Below are positions 1 to 7,809 of a stretch of 48,813 nucleotides of DNA, piece by piece. Numbering within the stretch: position 1 is the stretch's first letter; every line of letters begins with the position of its first letter. The stretch covers positions 1 through 48,813 of the forward strand of contig CAIOAT010000010.1 in the NCBI GenBank assembly GCA_903856085.1, written 5' to 3'. The DNA comes from Candidatus Omnitrophota bacterium. GTDB taxonomy: Bacteria > Omnitrophota > Omnitrophia > Omnitrophales > Aquincolibacteriaceae. The translations under genes and the position numbers were made by a program. Under the pieces are notes generated by a model. The model did not search any database, was not told the DNA's origin, and worked only from the letters and a program-made list of their open reading frames with translations.

Positions 1-68
1 CTCAAGGCCCTGGCCGGATGCTCCCCAATCCAATCCCATTGCTGGGTTGTAAGATTTTCTTTTTCCAT
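1..68 (-). CDS. N-terminus of an unidentified protein (partial, runs off left edge)
   Basis: A minus-strand ATG at 68-66 opens a frame that stays open to the window edge, 22 codons beginning MEKENLTTQQWDWIGEHPAR. A GAGAGG Shine-Dalgarno lies 8 nt upstream of this ATG. The in-frame ATG at 74 is too close to the ribosome site to be preferred. The short N-terminus is too small to assign to a family. The gene follows the suf terminator and an AT-rich leader, so it is probably a separate transcription unit. Confidence 0.5.
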   Translation of the reverse strand, partial: MEKENLTTQQWDWIGEHPARAL

Positions 69-150
69 GTGCATTGCCTCTCAATACAAGAATACACTAT
101 AAAACAGAAAATATAGAACTTTTTATAAACCATTTAATGAATATCACTGT

Positions 151-181
151 TTATAGCATCTTATAACATTACTTATAGCAT
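151..181. repeat. Three near-identical 9-bp TTATARCAT repeats in an AT-rich leader
   Basis: TTATAGCAT occurs at 151-159 and 173-181, and TTATAACAT at 161-169, giving three copies spaced 10 and 12 bp. They lie in the strongly AT-rich stretch 80-240 upstream of the minus-strand gene that begins at 68. About one helical turn of spacing suggests binding sites for a DNA-binding protein, but none is known to me. The rest of 69-238 holds no gene that I can support. Confidence 0.45.
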
Positions 182-238
182 TAAATAGCTTTTTTGCTCA
201 CAAAAGTTGTAATAGAGTTTTGATGGCCGCAAGCTAAA

Positions 239-270
239 TGAAAAAATGAAGCACGCTAAAAAGCAATGCT
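239..270 (-). terminator. Probable Rho-independent terminator of the suf operon
   Basis: Read on the minus strand, AGCA and GCT pair with AGC and TGCT around a four-T loop, with small internal mismatches. This is followed by a T-run (plus-strand A-run at 241-246). It lies about 45 nt beyond the sufT stop codon. The stem is imperfect. Confidence 0.45.
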
Positions 271-314
271 GAGAGGAGTTAGGAAGAATTGAGACAGTTT
301 CGACGCGCTGCTAG

Positions 315-638
315 CTATAAAAGACCGAGTTGCAGCTTCGCGCCTTCGCTCATCCGGGTCTGATCCCAGGGCGGGTCAAAGGCGATCACCACGGAGACTT
401 TCTTGATATTGGGAACGGTCGCGACGCGTCGCTCCACATCTTTTTTGATAAGATCCCCCATCGGGCACATGGGACTGGTGAATGTCATACGGACCTCGAC
501 TGAATGACCTCCCTCCGGAAGTTCCTCGATCTTAAATCCATAAATAAGTCCCAGTTCCACGATATTGACCGGGATCTCGTAGTCGTAACAGAGGCGCAGC
601 TGGTCCCATATCTTTTTTTCTAGTTCTTCATCAGCCAT
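315..638 (-). CDS. sufT: SufT-type Fe-S maturation protein (MIP18/DUF59 family)
   Basis: About 107 residues, the normal size for a stand-alone MIP18/DUF59 domain. These proteins help mature Fe-S proteins in the cytosol and often close suf operons. The family signature is seen as a TSPMCPMGD segment with the conserved cysteine near residue 58, followed by the conserved FDPPWD element near the C-terminus. The ATG at 638 is preferred to the upstream TTG (644) because AAGG sits 7 nt before it. It is the last gene of rrf2-sufBCDSUT, 127 nt after sufU, and that gap holds an inverted repeat. The exact biochemical role of SufT is not fixed even in model species, so the assignment is by family and context. 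Confidence 0.88.
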   Translation of the reverse strand: MADEELEKKIWDQLRLCYDYEIPVNIVELGLIYGFKIEELPEGGHSVEVRMTFTSPMCPMGDLIKKDVERRVATVPNIKKVSVVIAFDPPWDQTRMSEGAKLQLGLL

Positions 639-674
639 TTTCAAACCTTTTCAATCCAAGAAACAGCATGGGGA

Positions 675-725
675 TTCTTGGGGTGCAATACTGAACGCAA
701 AAGCACACCGTTAAAATCCCAAGAA
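675..725 (-). other. Inverted repeat between sufU and sufT
   Basis: Perfect 8-bp arms TTCTTGGG (675-682) and CCCAAGAA (718-725) enclose 35 nt that also contain a GTGC/GCAC pair. It lies in the only sizeable gap inside the suf operon and could be an RNA processing or stabilising hairpin. There is no T-run directly after it on the minus strand, so a terminator is unlikely. Confidence 0.3.
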
Positions 726-765
726 AAATCGTTATGCGTTGCGCAAGGAATGCTATTAATTTCTA

Positions 766-1221
766 TTATTCCGTGGTGACTTGTTTTCCACTGGGCTCCA
801 AACCCTCGAGCATGGTATGCCAGGCAAGCGATGCGCATTTGACGCGCGAAGGAAATTCACAAACGCCACCAAGCGTTGCGAGTTTCCCGACCTTTGCCGC
901 ATCAAACGGTTCACCGATCTCGCGGGAGAGCATTTTATGAACCTCCTCAAAAAGGCCCCTGGCTTCCGCCCGAGTTTTCCCCTTGAGAACCGCGGTCATC
1001 ATCGAGGCGGAGGATTTTGAAATTGCGCATCCAGAACCGTCAAAACTGATATCTTTGATCACATCCCCCTCCAACTTCAAGTAAACCTTGAAATGATCCC
1101 CGCAAAGAGGGTTGTATCCTTCCACCATTCGATCGGCGTCTGTCATCGCGTGAAAATTTCGAGGGTTCTTGTTGTGATCCATGATCATTTGCTGATAGAG
1201 CTCGCGAATATCCCCGCTCAC
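766..1221 (-). CDS. sufU: SufU, Fe-S assembly / sulfur-relay protein
   Basis: 151 residues. In Gram-positive SufU, a zinc-bound cysteine accepts persulfide sulfur from SufS and feeds it to the SufBCD scaffold. The ligand set is visible: C40 and D42 in NPLCGD, C65 in GSGCAISKSSASMM and C129 in VKCASLAWHT. The roughly 20-residue insertion between the second and third cysteines separates SufU from IscU. The start is GTG at 1221, overlapping the sufS stop as GTGA, so the two are translationally coupled. This fits their function as an enzyme-partner pair. Using SufU rather than SufE is typical of Firmicutes and many deep-branching phyla. Confidence 0.93.
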   Translation of the reverse strand: MSGDIRELYQQMIMDHNKNPRNFHAMTDADRMVEGYNPLCGDHFKVYLKLEGDVIKDISFDGSGCAISKSSASMMTAVLKGKTRAEARGLFEEVHKMLSREIGEPFDAAKVGKLATLGGVCEFPSRVKCASLAWHTMLEGLEPSGKQVTTE

Positions 1222-2450
1222 CGGAACACCTCCGTCACTTCATGAAGGGCCGCAACCAGCCGGTCGATCTCCTCGAACGTATTATAAAAAGCGAGCGAGG
1301 CACGCGTCGTGGCCGGCACATTAAAACGCTGCATCACGGGCATGGCGCAATGATGGCCCGCGCGGATCGCGATCCCTTGACGGTCGAGGATCGTCCCGAT
1401 GTCATGCGCGTGCGCTTCCCCCAACACGAAGGAAAGAATGGCGGATTTATGCCTCGCGGTCCCGATAAGCCGGAGACCCGGAACCTGTAAAAGCTTTTCA
1501 GTCCCATAGCTCAAAAGTTCCTGCTCATACGCTTCGATCCTCTCCAACCCGATCGACTGGATATAATCGATCGCTGTGCCGAGTCCGATCACACCGGCGA
1601 TATGCGGCGTTCCGGCTTCAAATTTATACGGCAGATCGTTGTAGACCGTCTTTTCAAAAGTGACCGAACGGATCATGTCGCCGCCACCCTGATAAGGCGG
1701 CATTTTCTCAAGAAATTCTTTTTTCCCGTAAAGCACCCCGATCCCCGTCGGCCCGAGAAGTTTGTGCCCTGAGAACGCGTAAAAATCGCAATCAAGATCC
1801 TTCACATCCAGAGGCGTATGAGCCACCGCCTGCGCGCCATCGACCATTACGGGAATTCCCTTCGCATGCGCGAGGTGTATGATCTCTTTGACCGGATTGA
1901 CCGTACCAAGCGCGTTGGAGACGTGGACCACGGAGACAAATTTCACTTTGTCTGAAAGAAGCTTTTTGAAATCTTCCATAATGAGCTCGCCCTGGTCATT
2001 GATAGGCGCCACTTTCAGCTTGATGCCAATCCCCTCCGCAAGCATCTGCCAAGGGACGATATTGGAATGATGCTCCATATGCGTAATAAGAACCTCGTCA
2101 CCCGCCTTAAGAAAAGTCCTGCCATAACATTGGGCCACAAGATTGAGCGCTTCCGTGGTTCCTCGCACAAAAATAATCTCTTTGTCCGAAGCCGCGCCGA
2201 TAAATCCCTGCACTTTGTGCCGCGCGGTCTTGTAGCGTTTGGTCGCCTGTTCACTCAGACAAAAGATCCCGCGATGGATATTGGCATTCTCTTTGGAATA
2301 ATACTGCGCCAGGGTATCGATCACGGCTTGGGGCTTCTGCGTCGTCGCGGCATTATCAAGATACGTGAGGGGTTTTCCATAGACCTTCTCCCCGAGGATC
2401 GGGAAATCCCGGCGAATCTTTTCCACATCCCACCCTGCTTCTTGACTCAT
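1218..2450 (-). CDS. sufS: Cysteine desulfurase SufS (class II)
   Basis: 410 residues, the usual length. A PLP enzyme that removes sulfur from L-cysteine to give alanine and an enzyme-bound persulfide for Fe-S assembly. Visible signatures are the N-terminal YLDNAATTQKP segment, the HMEHHSNIVPWQ histidine motif, the PLP lysine in SGHKLLGPTGIG, and the catalytic cysteine in RAGHHCAMPVM near residue 360. The short RAGHHCAMP loop marks the SufS (class II) rather than the NifS/IscS group. ATG at 2450 lies 3 nt after the sufD stop. Its partner sufU overlaps its end by 4 nt. Confidence 0.96.
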   Translation of the reverse strand: MSQEAGWDVEKIRRDFPILGEKVYGKPLTYLDNAATTQKPQAVIDTLAQYYSKENANIHRGIFCLSEQATKRYKTARHKVQGFIGAASDKEIIFVRGTTEALNLVAQCYGRTFLKAGDEVLITHMEHHSNIVPWQMLAEGIGIKLKVAPINDQGELIMEDFKKLLSDKVKFVSVVHVSNALGTVNPVKEIIHLAHAKGIPVMVDGAQAVAHTPLDVKDLDCDFYAFSGHKLLGPTGIGVLYGKKEFLEKMPPYQGGGDMIRSVTFEKTVYNDLPYKFEAGTPHIAGVIGLGTAIDYIQSIGLERIEAYEQELLSYGTEKLLQVPGLRLIGTARHKSAILSFVLGEAHAHDIGTILDRQGIAIRAGHHCAMPVMQRFNVPATTRASLAFYNTFEEIDRLVAALHEVTEVFR

Positions 2451-2453
2451 CGC

Positions 2454-3773
2454 CTATTCCTTTCCACTGCAAAGTTGTTGCATCAATTTTTCGTTCACAA
2501 GTTCCAATAAAGTTTCTTTCATGAAACCCAGGCTCGAGCGCTCGATCACTTCCCGCGCAAACCCTTGAGCCAACATGCGCCCGGCTTCTTTCTCGCCAAT
2601 CCCTCGTGCACGCAAATAAAAAATCGCATCTTCTTGAAGCTGGCCGACGGCCGCGCCATGGCTGCACTTGACGTCATCGGCAAGGATCTCGAGCTGCGGT
2701 TGGGCATTGACCCTCGCGGCATCCGAAAGAAGCAAGCTCTTATGCGTCTGATGCGCATCGGTTCGTTGAGCGTCCTGGCGCACCATAACCTGCCCGTGAA
2801 AAACGCCCCTGGAATTTCCAGCCAAAAGTCCCTTAAAAAATTGATCGCTTTTGCCGTCCGGTTTTTGATGGTCCACCAAGGTCTGATGATCCAGAACCTG
2901 ATCCTTATCACCCAGATAAAGCCCGTTCAGTTCACACGACGCACCCTCCGCCGTGAGCGCAACACGACAATCATTTCGCATCAAGCGCGCCCCGGTCGAA
3001 AGAGCGAACGAGACGAAGGAACTTTCGCGGCGCTGGACCACGTGCGACATTGCAATATGAAAAGCATCAGAATTCTCTCTCTGGATTTTGCAATGTTCCA
3101 TTCGAGCACCTTCCTCAAGAACGATCTCCATCACGGCATTGGTAAAATAACTTTCCCCGGATCCCGCCGTGTGAGTTTCCACGATCGCTGCCTTGCTCTT
3201 TTTTCCCATCGCAAGGAAATTCCGAACCTGAAACACACTGCGGGCCCTTGCAGCATAAACATAGGACACTATATGAATCGGTTCTTTCACGATCAGGTTG
3301 TCAGATATGCGGATATAAAGACCCTGCTTTAGTAAACCCGTGTTCAATGCTGAAAAAGCATCGTGCCCGGAAGCCAAGCATCGCCCCAGATATGGCTCCA
3401 GGAGATCGGATCGCGAAACAATTGCGTCCGCAAGATCCATCGCCTCGACCCCTTCCTCGACAAAAGAATGCTCTCGCGAGAACTTGCCGTTCACCACGAG
3501 TAAAAAATTCCGTCCGCTATTCCGCTTCAACCCCTCCAGAGTTTCTAGGGATAATTTTGGGATCGCACCGTCAAAGTCGAACGAACTCTCCAGAATCGGC
3601 GCTAGATCCGTATACCGCCACGCCTCATCCTTCATTGTCGGAAAACCCTTCTGCGTGAACGTAGCCATAGCCTCTTCGCGCAGACGGAGAAGCCACACAG
3701 GCTGGGAACTCGCGTTCTTTTTCACAATTTCAAAAGCTCTTAAATATGGATCCATGGCTCTGTCTTTACTCAT
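2454..3773 (-). CDS. sufD: SufD, Fe-S scaffold subunit
   Basis: About 439 residues from the preferred ATG at 3773, which has a GTGGAG ribosome site 5 nt upstream. A longer frame to 3914 exists, but it would run back across the end of sufC and adds a non-conserved 47-residue leader. SufD is the SufB paralogue of the SufBC2D scaffold and is needed for iron acquisition. The C-terminal half shows the right-handed beta-helix region and the conserved run KCSHGAAVGQLQEDAIFYLRA, ending in the GFAREVIER helix, all typical of SufD. It sits between sufC (49-nt gap) and sufS. Confidence 0.94.
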   Translation of the reverse strand: MSKDRAMDPYLRAFEIVKKNASSQPVWLLRLREEAMATFTQKGFPTMKDEAWRYTDLAPILESSFDFDGAIPKLSLETLEGLKRNSGRNFLLVVNGKFSREHSFVEEGVEAMDLADAIVSRSDLLEPYLGRCLASGHDAFSALNTGLLKQGLYIRISDNLIVKEPIHIVSYVYAARARSVFQVRNFLAMGKKSKAAIVETHTAGSGESYFTNAVMEIVLEEGARMEHCKIQRENSDAFHIAMSHVVQRRESSFVSFALSTGARLMRNDCRVALTAEGASCELNGLYLGDKDQVLDHQTLVDHQKPDGKSDQFFKGLLAGNSRGVFHGQVMVRQDAQRTDAHQTHKSLLLSDAARVNAQPQLEILADDVKCSHGAAVGQLQEDAIFYLRARGIGEKEAGRMLAQGFAREVIERSSLGFMKETLLELVNEKLMQQLCSGKE

Positions 3774-3822
3774 ATTGCTCCACTTTCGTTCATCGGAAAA
3801 CAGGAAACACAGGCATGCACCG

Positions 3823-4584
3823 TTAAGCGATCCTCGGCCCCTGGTCTTCGCGTACCCACTCATACCCTTTTTCTTCAAGTTTGAACGCAAGGTCCTTGTC
3901 CCCGGACAGAACAATCTTCCCGCCCATAAGCACGTGCACGTGATCCGGAGTAATATAGTTGAGCATTCTCTGATAATGCGTGACCAAAATGAACGAACGA
4001 TCGGGATTACGCAAACGATTCACACCTTCGGAGACAATCTTCAAGGCATCAATATCAAGGCCGGAATCCGTTTCATCAAGGATGGCCAGCTTCGGATTGA
4101 GCGCGGCCAACTGAAGGATCTCGTTGCGTTTCTTCTCCCCGCCGGAAAATCCCTCATTCACGGGACGGCTTAAGAAACTCTCGTCCATTTCCACCAGCTT
4201 CATTTTTTCTTTCAGGAATTCCAGAAATTCCATCGCGTCGAGTTCTTCCAGCCCCTTGGCTTTCCGCATCTCATTGACGGCGGCCTTCAGAAAGTACGCG
4301 TTATTCACACCCGGGATATCGATCGGATACTGGAACGCGAGAAAAACCCCTTGGCGCGCCCGTTCCTCGATGGCCATCTGAAAAAGGGCTTTCCCCTCGA
4401 AGGTTGCACTCCCACGCGTCACAACATACGACGGATGACCGGCCAGCACACGCGTGAGCGTGCTTTTCCCTGAACCGTTCGGTCCCATGATGGCATGCAC
4501 TTCTCCGGCCTTGACCTTTAAATCGATCCCCTTCAAAATCTCGACACCTTCAACGCTCACGTGCAAATCCTTAATTTCTAACAT
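3823..4584 (-). CDS. sufC: SufC, ABC-type ATPase of the SufBCD complex
   Basis: 253 residues, full length for SufC. A soluble ABC ATPase that drives conformational change in the SufBC2D scaffold. Walker A is GPNGSGKST (about residues 35-43). The signature motif is FSGGEKKRNEI and Walker B is LAILDETDSGLDIDAL, which includes the SufC-specific TDSGLD. The H-loop histidine is in LVTHYQRML. ATG at 4584 has a perfect AGGAGG 6 nt upstream, the strongest ribosome site in the operon. That fits the two-per-complex stoichiometry of SufC. Confidence 0.97.
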   Translation of the reverse strand: MLEIKDLHVSVEGVEILKGIDLKVKAGEVHAIMGPNGSGKSTLTRVLAGHPSYVVTRGSATFEGKALFQMAIEERARQGVFLAFQYPIDIPGVNNAYFLKAAVNEMRKAKGLEELDAMEFLEFLKEKMKLVEMDESFLSRPVNEGFSGGEKKRNEILQLAALNPKLAILDETDSGLDIDALKIVSEGVNRLRNPDRSFILVTHYQRMLNYITPDHVHVLMGGKIVLSGDKDLAFKLEEKGYEWVREDQGPRIA

Positions 4585-4657
4585 TTATTCCTCCTGACAA
4601 TGACTTGCCTGAATGACCATCGCTCCACGCCACGCACCTCGTGCCCAAGACAGTTCT

Positions 4658-6094
4658 TCACCCCACGCTTCCTTCCAAGCTCACGCTCATCAGCCGCTGA
4701 GCCTCGACGGCGAATTCCATCGGAAGATTTTTGAACACCTCTTTGCAAAACCCGTGAACGATCATAGAGATGGCATTCTCCGCGGACATGCCGCGTTGTC
4801 TGCAATAAAAAAGCTGGTCTTCGTTGATCCGGGAGGTTGTGGCCTCATGTTCCGCCCGCGATGTGCGGTTATTGACTTCGATCGTCGGAAAAGTGTTCGC
4901 GCTGCACCGGTCCCCCATCAAAAGCGAATCGCATTGCGTGTAATTACGCGAACCTTCGGCACGCGGCACTATTTTAACAAGCCCACGGTAGGTATTTTTG
5001 CCAAAGCGCGCCGAAACGCCCTTGGAGATAATGGTGCTTTTCGTATGCCTGCCCAAGTGGATCATTTTGGTGCCGGTATCGGCCTGTTGATGATTATTAA
5101 CCACCGCCACAGAATAAAATTCTCCGATCGAATGATCTCCCTGCAAAATACAGCTCGGATATTTCCAAGTGATTGCTGAACCTGTTTCTACCTGTGTCCA
5201 TGAGATCTTGGAATGGGCTCCTTGGCAAAGCCCGCGTTTCGTCACAAAATTATAAATACCTCCTTTTCCTTCTCTATCCCCGGCGTACCAATTCTGCACA
5301 GTAGAATATTTGATCGACGCTTTTTCATGCGCCACGAGCTCGACCACCGCAGCATGAAGCTGATTCTTGTCGCGTATCGGCGCGGTGCAGCCTTCAAGAT
5401 AGCTCACGAAACTTCCCTCGTCCGCCACGATCAAGGTCCGTTCGAACTGCCCGGTATCCATCGCGTTGATACGAAAATAAGTGGAAAGCTCCATCGGACA
5501 GCGCACACCCTTCGGAATATAGCAGAATGAGCCGTCGCTAAAAACCGCGGAATTGAGCGCCGCGAAAAAATTGTCCTTTACCGGCACCACGGAACCCAGA
5601 TATTTTTTCACCAGCTCCGGATGCTCGCGCACGGCCTCCGAAAAAGAACAAAAGATGATCCCGTACTCCTTGAGCTTCGCCTTGTATGTTGTCGCCACTG
5701 AGACGCTGTCAAAAACCGCGTCCACGGCTACCCCCGCGAGCAGTTTTTGTTCTTCCAGCGGGATCCCGAGCTTTTCGTAGGTCTTGAGGATTTCCTGATC
5801 CACGTCGGCGAGACTTTGAGGTCCGTCTTTTTTCTGTTTCGGCGCGGAATAGTAAATGATGTCCTGATAATCGATCTTAGGATAGCGGACGCTCGACCAA
5901 TCCGGCTCTTTCATCTTGAGCCACTCGCGATAAGCCGCAAGGCGCCACTCGAGCATAAAGACGGGCTCATGCTTCTTTTGGGAGATAAAGCGGATCGTGT
6001 TCTCACTAAGGCCGCGCGGTGCGGCATCCGATTCAACCGGGGTCACAAACCCGTAAGCATAATCCTTATTGATAAATGATTCCGCGTCCGTCAT
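4658..6094 (-). CDS. sufB: SufB, Fe-S scaffold subunit
   Basis: 478 residues, the normal length. SufB carries the nascent Fe-S cluster and receives sulfur from SufS/SufU. Family landmarks include [15 protein letters not shown] in the N-terminal part, the [15 protein letters not shown] segment, and the C-terminal [22 protein letters not shown] region carrying the conserved cysteines used in cluster assembly. ATG at 6094 overlaps the stop of the Rrf2 gene (ATGA), so regulator and scaffold are translationally coupled. A 73-nt gap separates it from sufC. Confidence 0.97.
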   Translation of the reverse strand: MTDAESFINKDYAYGFVTPVESDAAPRGLSENTIRFISQKKHEPVFMLEWRLAAYREWLKMKEPDWSSVRYPKIDYQDIIYYSAPKQKKDGPQSLADVDQEILKTYEKLGIPLEEQKLLAGVAVDAVFDSVSVATTYKAKLKEYGIIFCSFSEAVREHPELVKKYLGSVVPVKDNFFAALNSAVFSDGSFCYIPKGVRCPMELSTYFRINAMDTGQFERTLIVADEGSFVSYLEGCTAPIRDKNQLHAAVVELVAHEKASIKYSTVQNWYAGDREGKGGIYNFVTKRGLCQGAHSKISWTQVETGSAITWKYPSCILQGDHSIGEFYSVAVVNNHQQADTGTKMIHLGRHTKSTIISKGVSARFGKNTYRGLVKIVPRAEGSRNYTQCDSLLMGDRCSANTFPTIEVNNRTSRAEHEATTSRINEDQLFYCRQRGMSAENAISMIVHGFCKEVFKNLPMEFAVEAQRLMSVSLEGSVG

Positions 6095-6555
6095 AGCTTC
6101 TTCCTCGGAGCAACCCCAAGCTCCGGTTTGGGCGCCCCGCCCATCACATCTTCGGCGATCATCTCCAGCGTGATGGTCCGATAAAGTTCATCCAAGGTTT
6201 TTTGCGTTTTGTACCAGACTGGTTTCAGTTTACATAATGAAAAATGGGTACAAACAATGCTCTTCCGGTGCTTGATGTCGCAAAAAGCCTCGAAGGTGCT
6301 ACCTTCCAAAGCCTCGATGATCTCTTTGAGGGTAATCTCCGGCGAGGACCGGGTCAGGGTCCACCCGCCTTTGTTCCCTTGCTGGGAAGTGGTAATACCG
6401 GCCCGTCTCAACCCTTGCAGGATCTTCTCTGTAAAGGACACGGAAAATCCTTCGTGCTCAGCGATCTCTTTGGCTGTACTGGCTCCAGGCCAAGGCTTCT
6501 TGGCCATATGCGCCAGGCAAATCACTCCATATTCCGTTTTGGTGGTATATCTCAT
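6091..6555 (-). CDS. Rrf2-family Fe-S-sensing repressor heading the suf operon
   Basis: 154 residues: an N-terminal winged helix (about 1-80, with the helix ending [11 protein letters not shown] followed by the QGNKGGW wing) and a cluster-binding loop with C92, C102 and C108 (C-x9-C-x5-C). IscR and related Rrf2 proteins bind [2Fe-2S] through three such cysteines and repress suf or isc genes while clusters are plentiful. Position as first gene, coupled to sufB, argues for autoregulation of the whole operon. The ribosome site is AGGA, 5 nt before ATG 6555. Wider cysteine spacing than E. coli IscR means the ligand details are inferred. Confidence 0.92.
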   Translation of the reverse strand: MRYTTKTEYGVICLAHMAKKPWPGASTAKEIAEHEGFSVSFTEKILQGLRRAGITTSQQGNKGGWTLTRSSPEITLKEIIEALEGSTFEAFCDIKHRKSIVCTHFSLCKLKPVWYKTQKTLDELYRTITLEMIAEDVMGGAPKPELGVAPRKKL

Positions 6556-6580
6556 AAATTCCTATCTCTAAACTCTGCTA

Positions 6581-6625
6581 GACAATGTCCGAATTATAAC
6601 AAACCAGACTGTTTTTGTCCAGTTT
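6581..6625 (-). promoter_or_regulatory. suf operon promoter with palindromic Rrf2 operator candidates
   Basis: On the minus strand, -35 TGGACA (6616-6621), a 17-bp spacer and -10 TATAAT (6593-6598) form a near-consensus sigma-70 promoter, predicting a start near 6586. A 25-bp imperfect palindrome covers 6601-6625 (arms AAACCAGAC and GTCCAGTTT on the plus strand, 7 of 9 paired) and overlaps the -35. A second small palindrome, GACAATGTC (6581-6589), sits on the predicted start point. Both are well placed for repression by the adjacent Rrf2 protein. The assignment of the regulator is inference. Confidence 0.7.
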
Positions 6626-6671
6626 AAGGCCCGTAAAAAGAGACGGCCTGAATCACCTATGAACCAGATCT

Positions 6672-6712
6672 GTCCCGATTTTCGATTTAAAAATTTAACG
6701 GATAATCGGGAC
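6672..6712. repeat. REP-like 9-bp perfect inverted repeat with AT-rich loop
   Basis: GTCCCGATT (6672-6680) and AATCGGGAC (6704-6712) pair perfectly around a 23-nt AT-rich loop. The neighbouring text GTCCCC at 6759-6764 and the overall pattern resemble REP-type intergenic palindromes mobilised by RAYT transposases in other bacteria. No transposase gene is in the window. It fills most of the gap 6626-6775 between the suf promoter and the next gene, with nothing else recognised there. Confidence 0.4.
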
Positions 6713-6775
6713 CGACACTGATTTCCCCGTCTAAAGAACTGACGAAAATCATATGCCTGTCCCCTTTATTTCGTT

Positions 6776-7162
6776 TTAGGACTTGCCACCAAAAAGCTTT
6801 TTTAGAAAACCCTTCCACCCGCCCCCTGAACCCGAGCTCTTGGATTGAACGACCTTAATCGTAATACGAACGCCACTTCCCCAAGGCCAAAGGAGGGCAC
6901 ACTCGGAATGGTTTCCGTCCAGACGAAAATACATCGTTTGGTCCCTGCGTATTCCTCCGTAGAGCTTGGCACGCCGATTCGCCTCTCCGGAAGGCGGATG
7001 GCCTCCAGGTTTGAGAGGAGGGCCGAAATAAGCTGTCAGTATCTTATGCAAAGGATCGAGAGCTTCCTTGGAGATCACGGCCTCAAAATACTCCTCCGTC
7101 TGGGCGCGTGATTCTTCGATCCTCAGGGTTTGAATCTGGGCGAGAAAATCTTGGAAGGTCAT
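6776..7162 (-). CDS. Hypothetical cytosolic protein, 128 aa
   Basis: Family not recognised. The N-terminal two-thirds is mixed alpha/beta and contains a compact YFGPPLKPGG segment and a DQTMYFRLDGN stretch. The C-terminus is a flexible Gly/Ser/Lys tail (SKSSGSGGGWKGFLKKLFGGKS) that could form a short amphipathic, membrane-touching helix. No signal peptide is visible. ATG at 7162 overlaps the stop of the upstream gene as ATGA, so it is cotranslated with the secreted protein and the NlpC/P60 enzyme. A role linked to those envelope proteins is only an inference. Confidence 0.7.
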   Translation of the reverse strand: MTFQDFLAQIQTLRIEESRAQTEEYFEAVISKEALDPLHKILTAYFGPPLKPGGHPPSGEANRRAKLYGGIRRDQTMYFRLDGNHSECALLWPWGSGVRITIKVVQSKSSGSGGGWKGFLKKLFGGKS

Positions 7163-7809
7163 GTCGGTCTCCGTTCAAGTATGGGCTTCGGCCTATCGAA
7201 CCGAAGCGTGCGAATCACGGCAAGAAACGAAGGATAGGTTAAAGGAAACCCGTCTTCCGTATCTTTGAACGTTATGGAAAAAAGTTTCCTTTGGTGAATC
7301 AGAACGTAATTAATGTACTTGGCTGGAAGCTTACCTTCCATGGTATCTTTGAACTCACCGGGCTTCAACGTATAAACACAAAATTTCGCTTTTTCCTCGC
7401 CCAGAAGGGTCACATTTTGCGTTCGAATATCGATCGATTCGAATTGCGGACTGAAGAGATCTTCCCATTTCAGTTCCTCAACGGTCCTAACTTTCTCTTT
7501 TTTCTGATCCGTGCTCGTCAAGGCCGCCCGACTCTCGGCATTGCTGAAACCGAGCGGAGTTGGACCGGCTTTGTCTTCATCAAGATTTCTCTCAGTAATA
7601 TGGAATGTGGCAAGAGTCCCCTTTTTCCCGTAGGAAACCACCACATCTTGAAACGGAAGTGGTAATTCGATCCAATCCTGCGACGGCTTGATCGAGAATC
7701 CTTTGGACGGGAGCTCCCCTTTTTCTGCACGAAGAAAGCCGCAAGGCAGCAACAGGAGGAAAATAAACAACAGGTACAGATATCTTCGGGACAAACTAGT
7801 CGACCTCAT
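7159..7809 (-). CDS. Secreted hypothetical protein
   Basis: About 216 residues from ATG 7809 (a TTG at 7830 is an alternative; neither has a strong ribosome site). A positively charged start (RSTSLSRR) is followed by a hydrophobic run YLYLLFIFLLLLPCGFLRA, a typical signal peptide with likely cleavage after LRA. The cysteine in LLPC could instead make it a lipoprotein. The mature part (GFSIKPSQDWIELPLPFQDV onward) looks like a PsbP/DUF1795-type single domain, which is a guess from its pattern and size. Its start lies inside the end of the NlpC/P60 gene (14-nt overlap), and its stop overlaps the next start. Confidence 0.72.
   Translation of the reverse strand: MRSTSLSRRYLYLLFIFLLLLPCGFLRAEKGELPSKGFSIKPSQDWIELPLPFQDVVVSYGKKGTLATFHITERNLDEDKAGPTPLGFSNAESRAALTSTDQKKEKVRTVEELKWEDLFSPQFESIDIRTQNVTLLGEEKAKFCVYTLKPGEFKDTMEGKLPAKYINYVLIHQRKLFSITFKDTEDGFPLTYPSFLAVIRTLRFDRPKPILERRPT

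Noticed and set aside
3774-3914. Longer start for sufD
   Set aside because: It would overlap the sufC end and lacks a ribosome site, whereas ATG 3773 has GTGGAG at good spacing.
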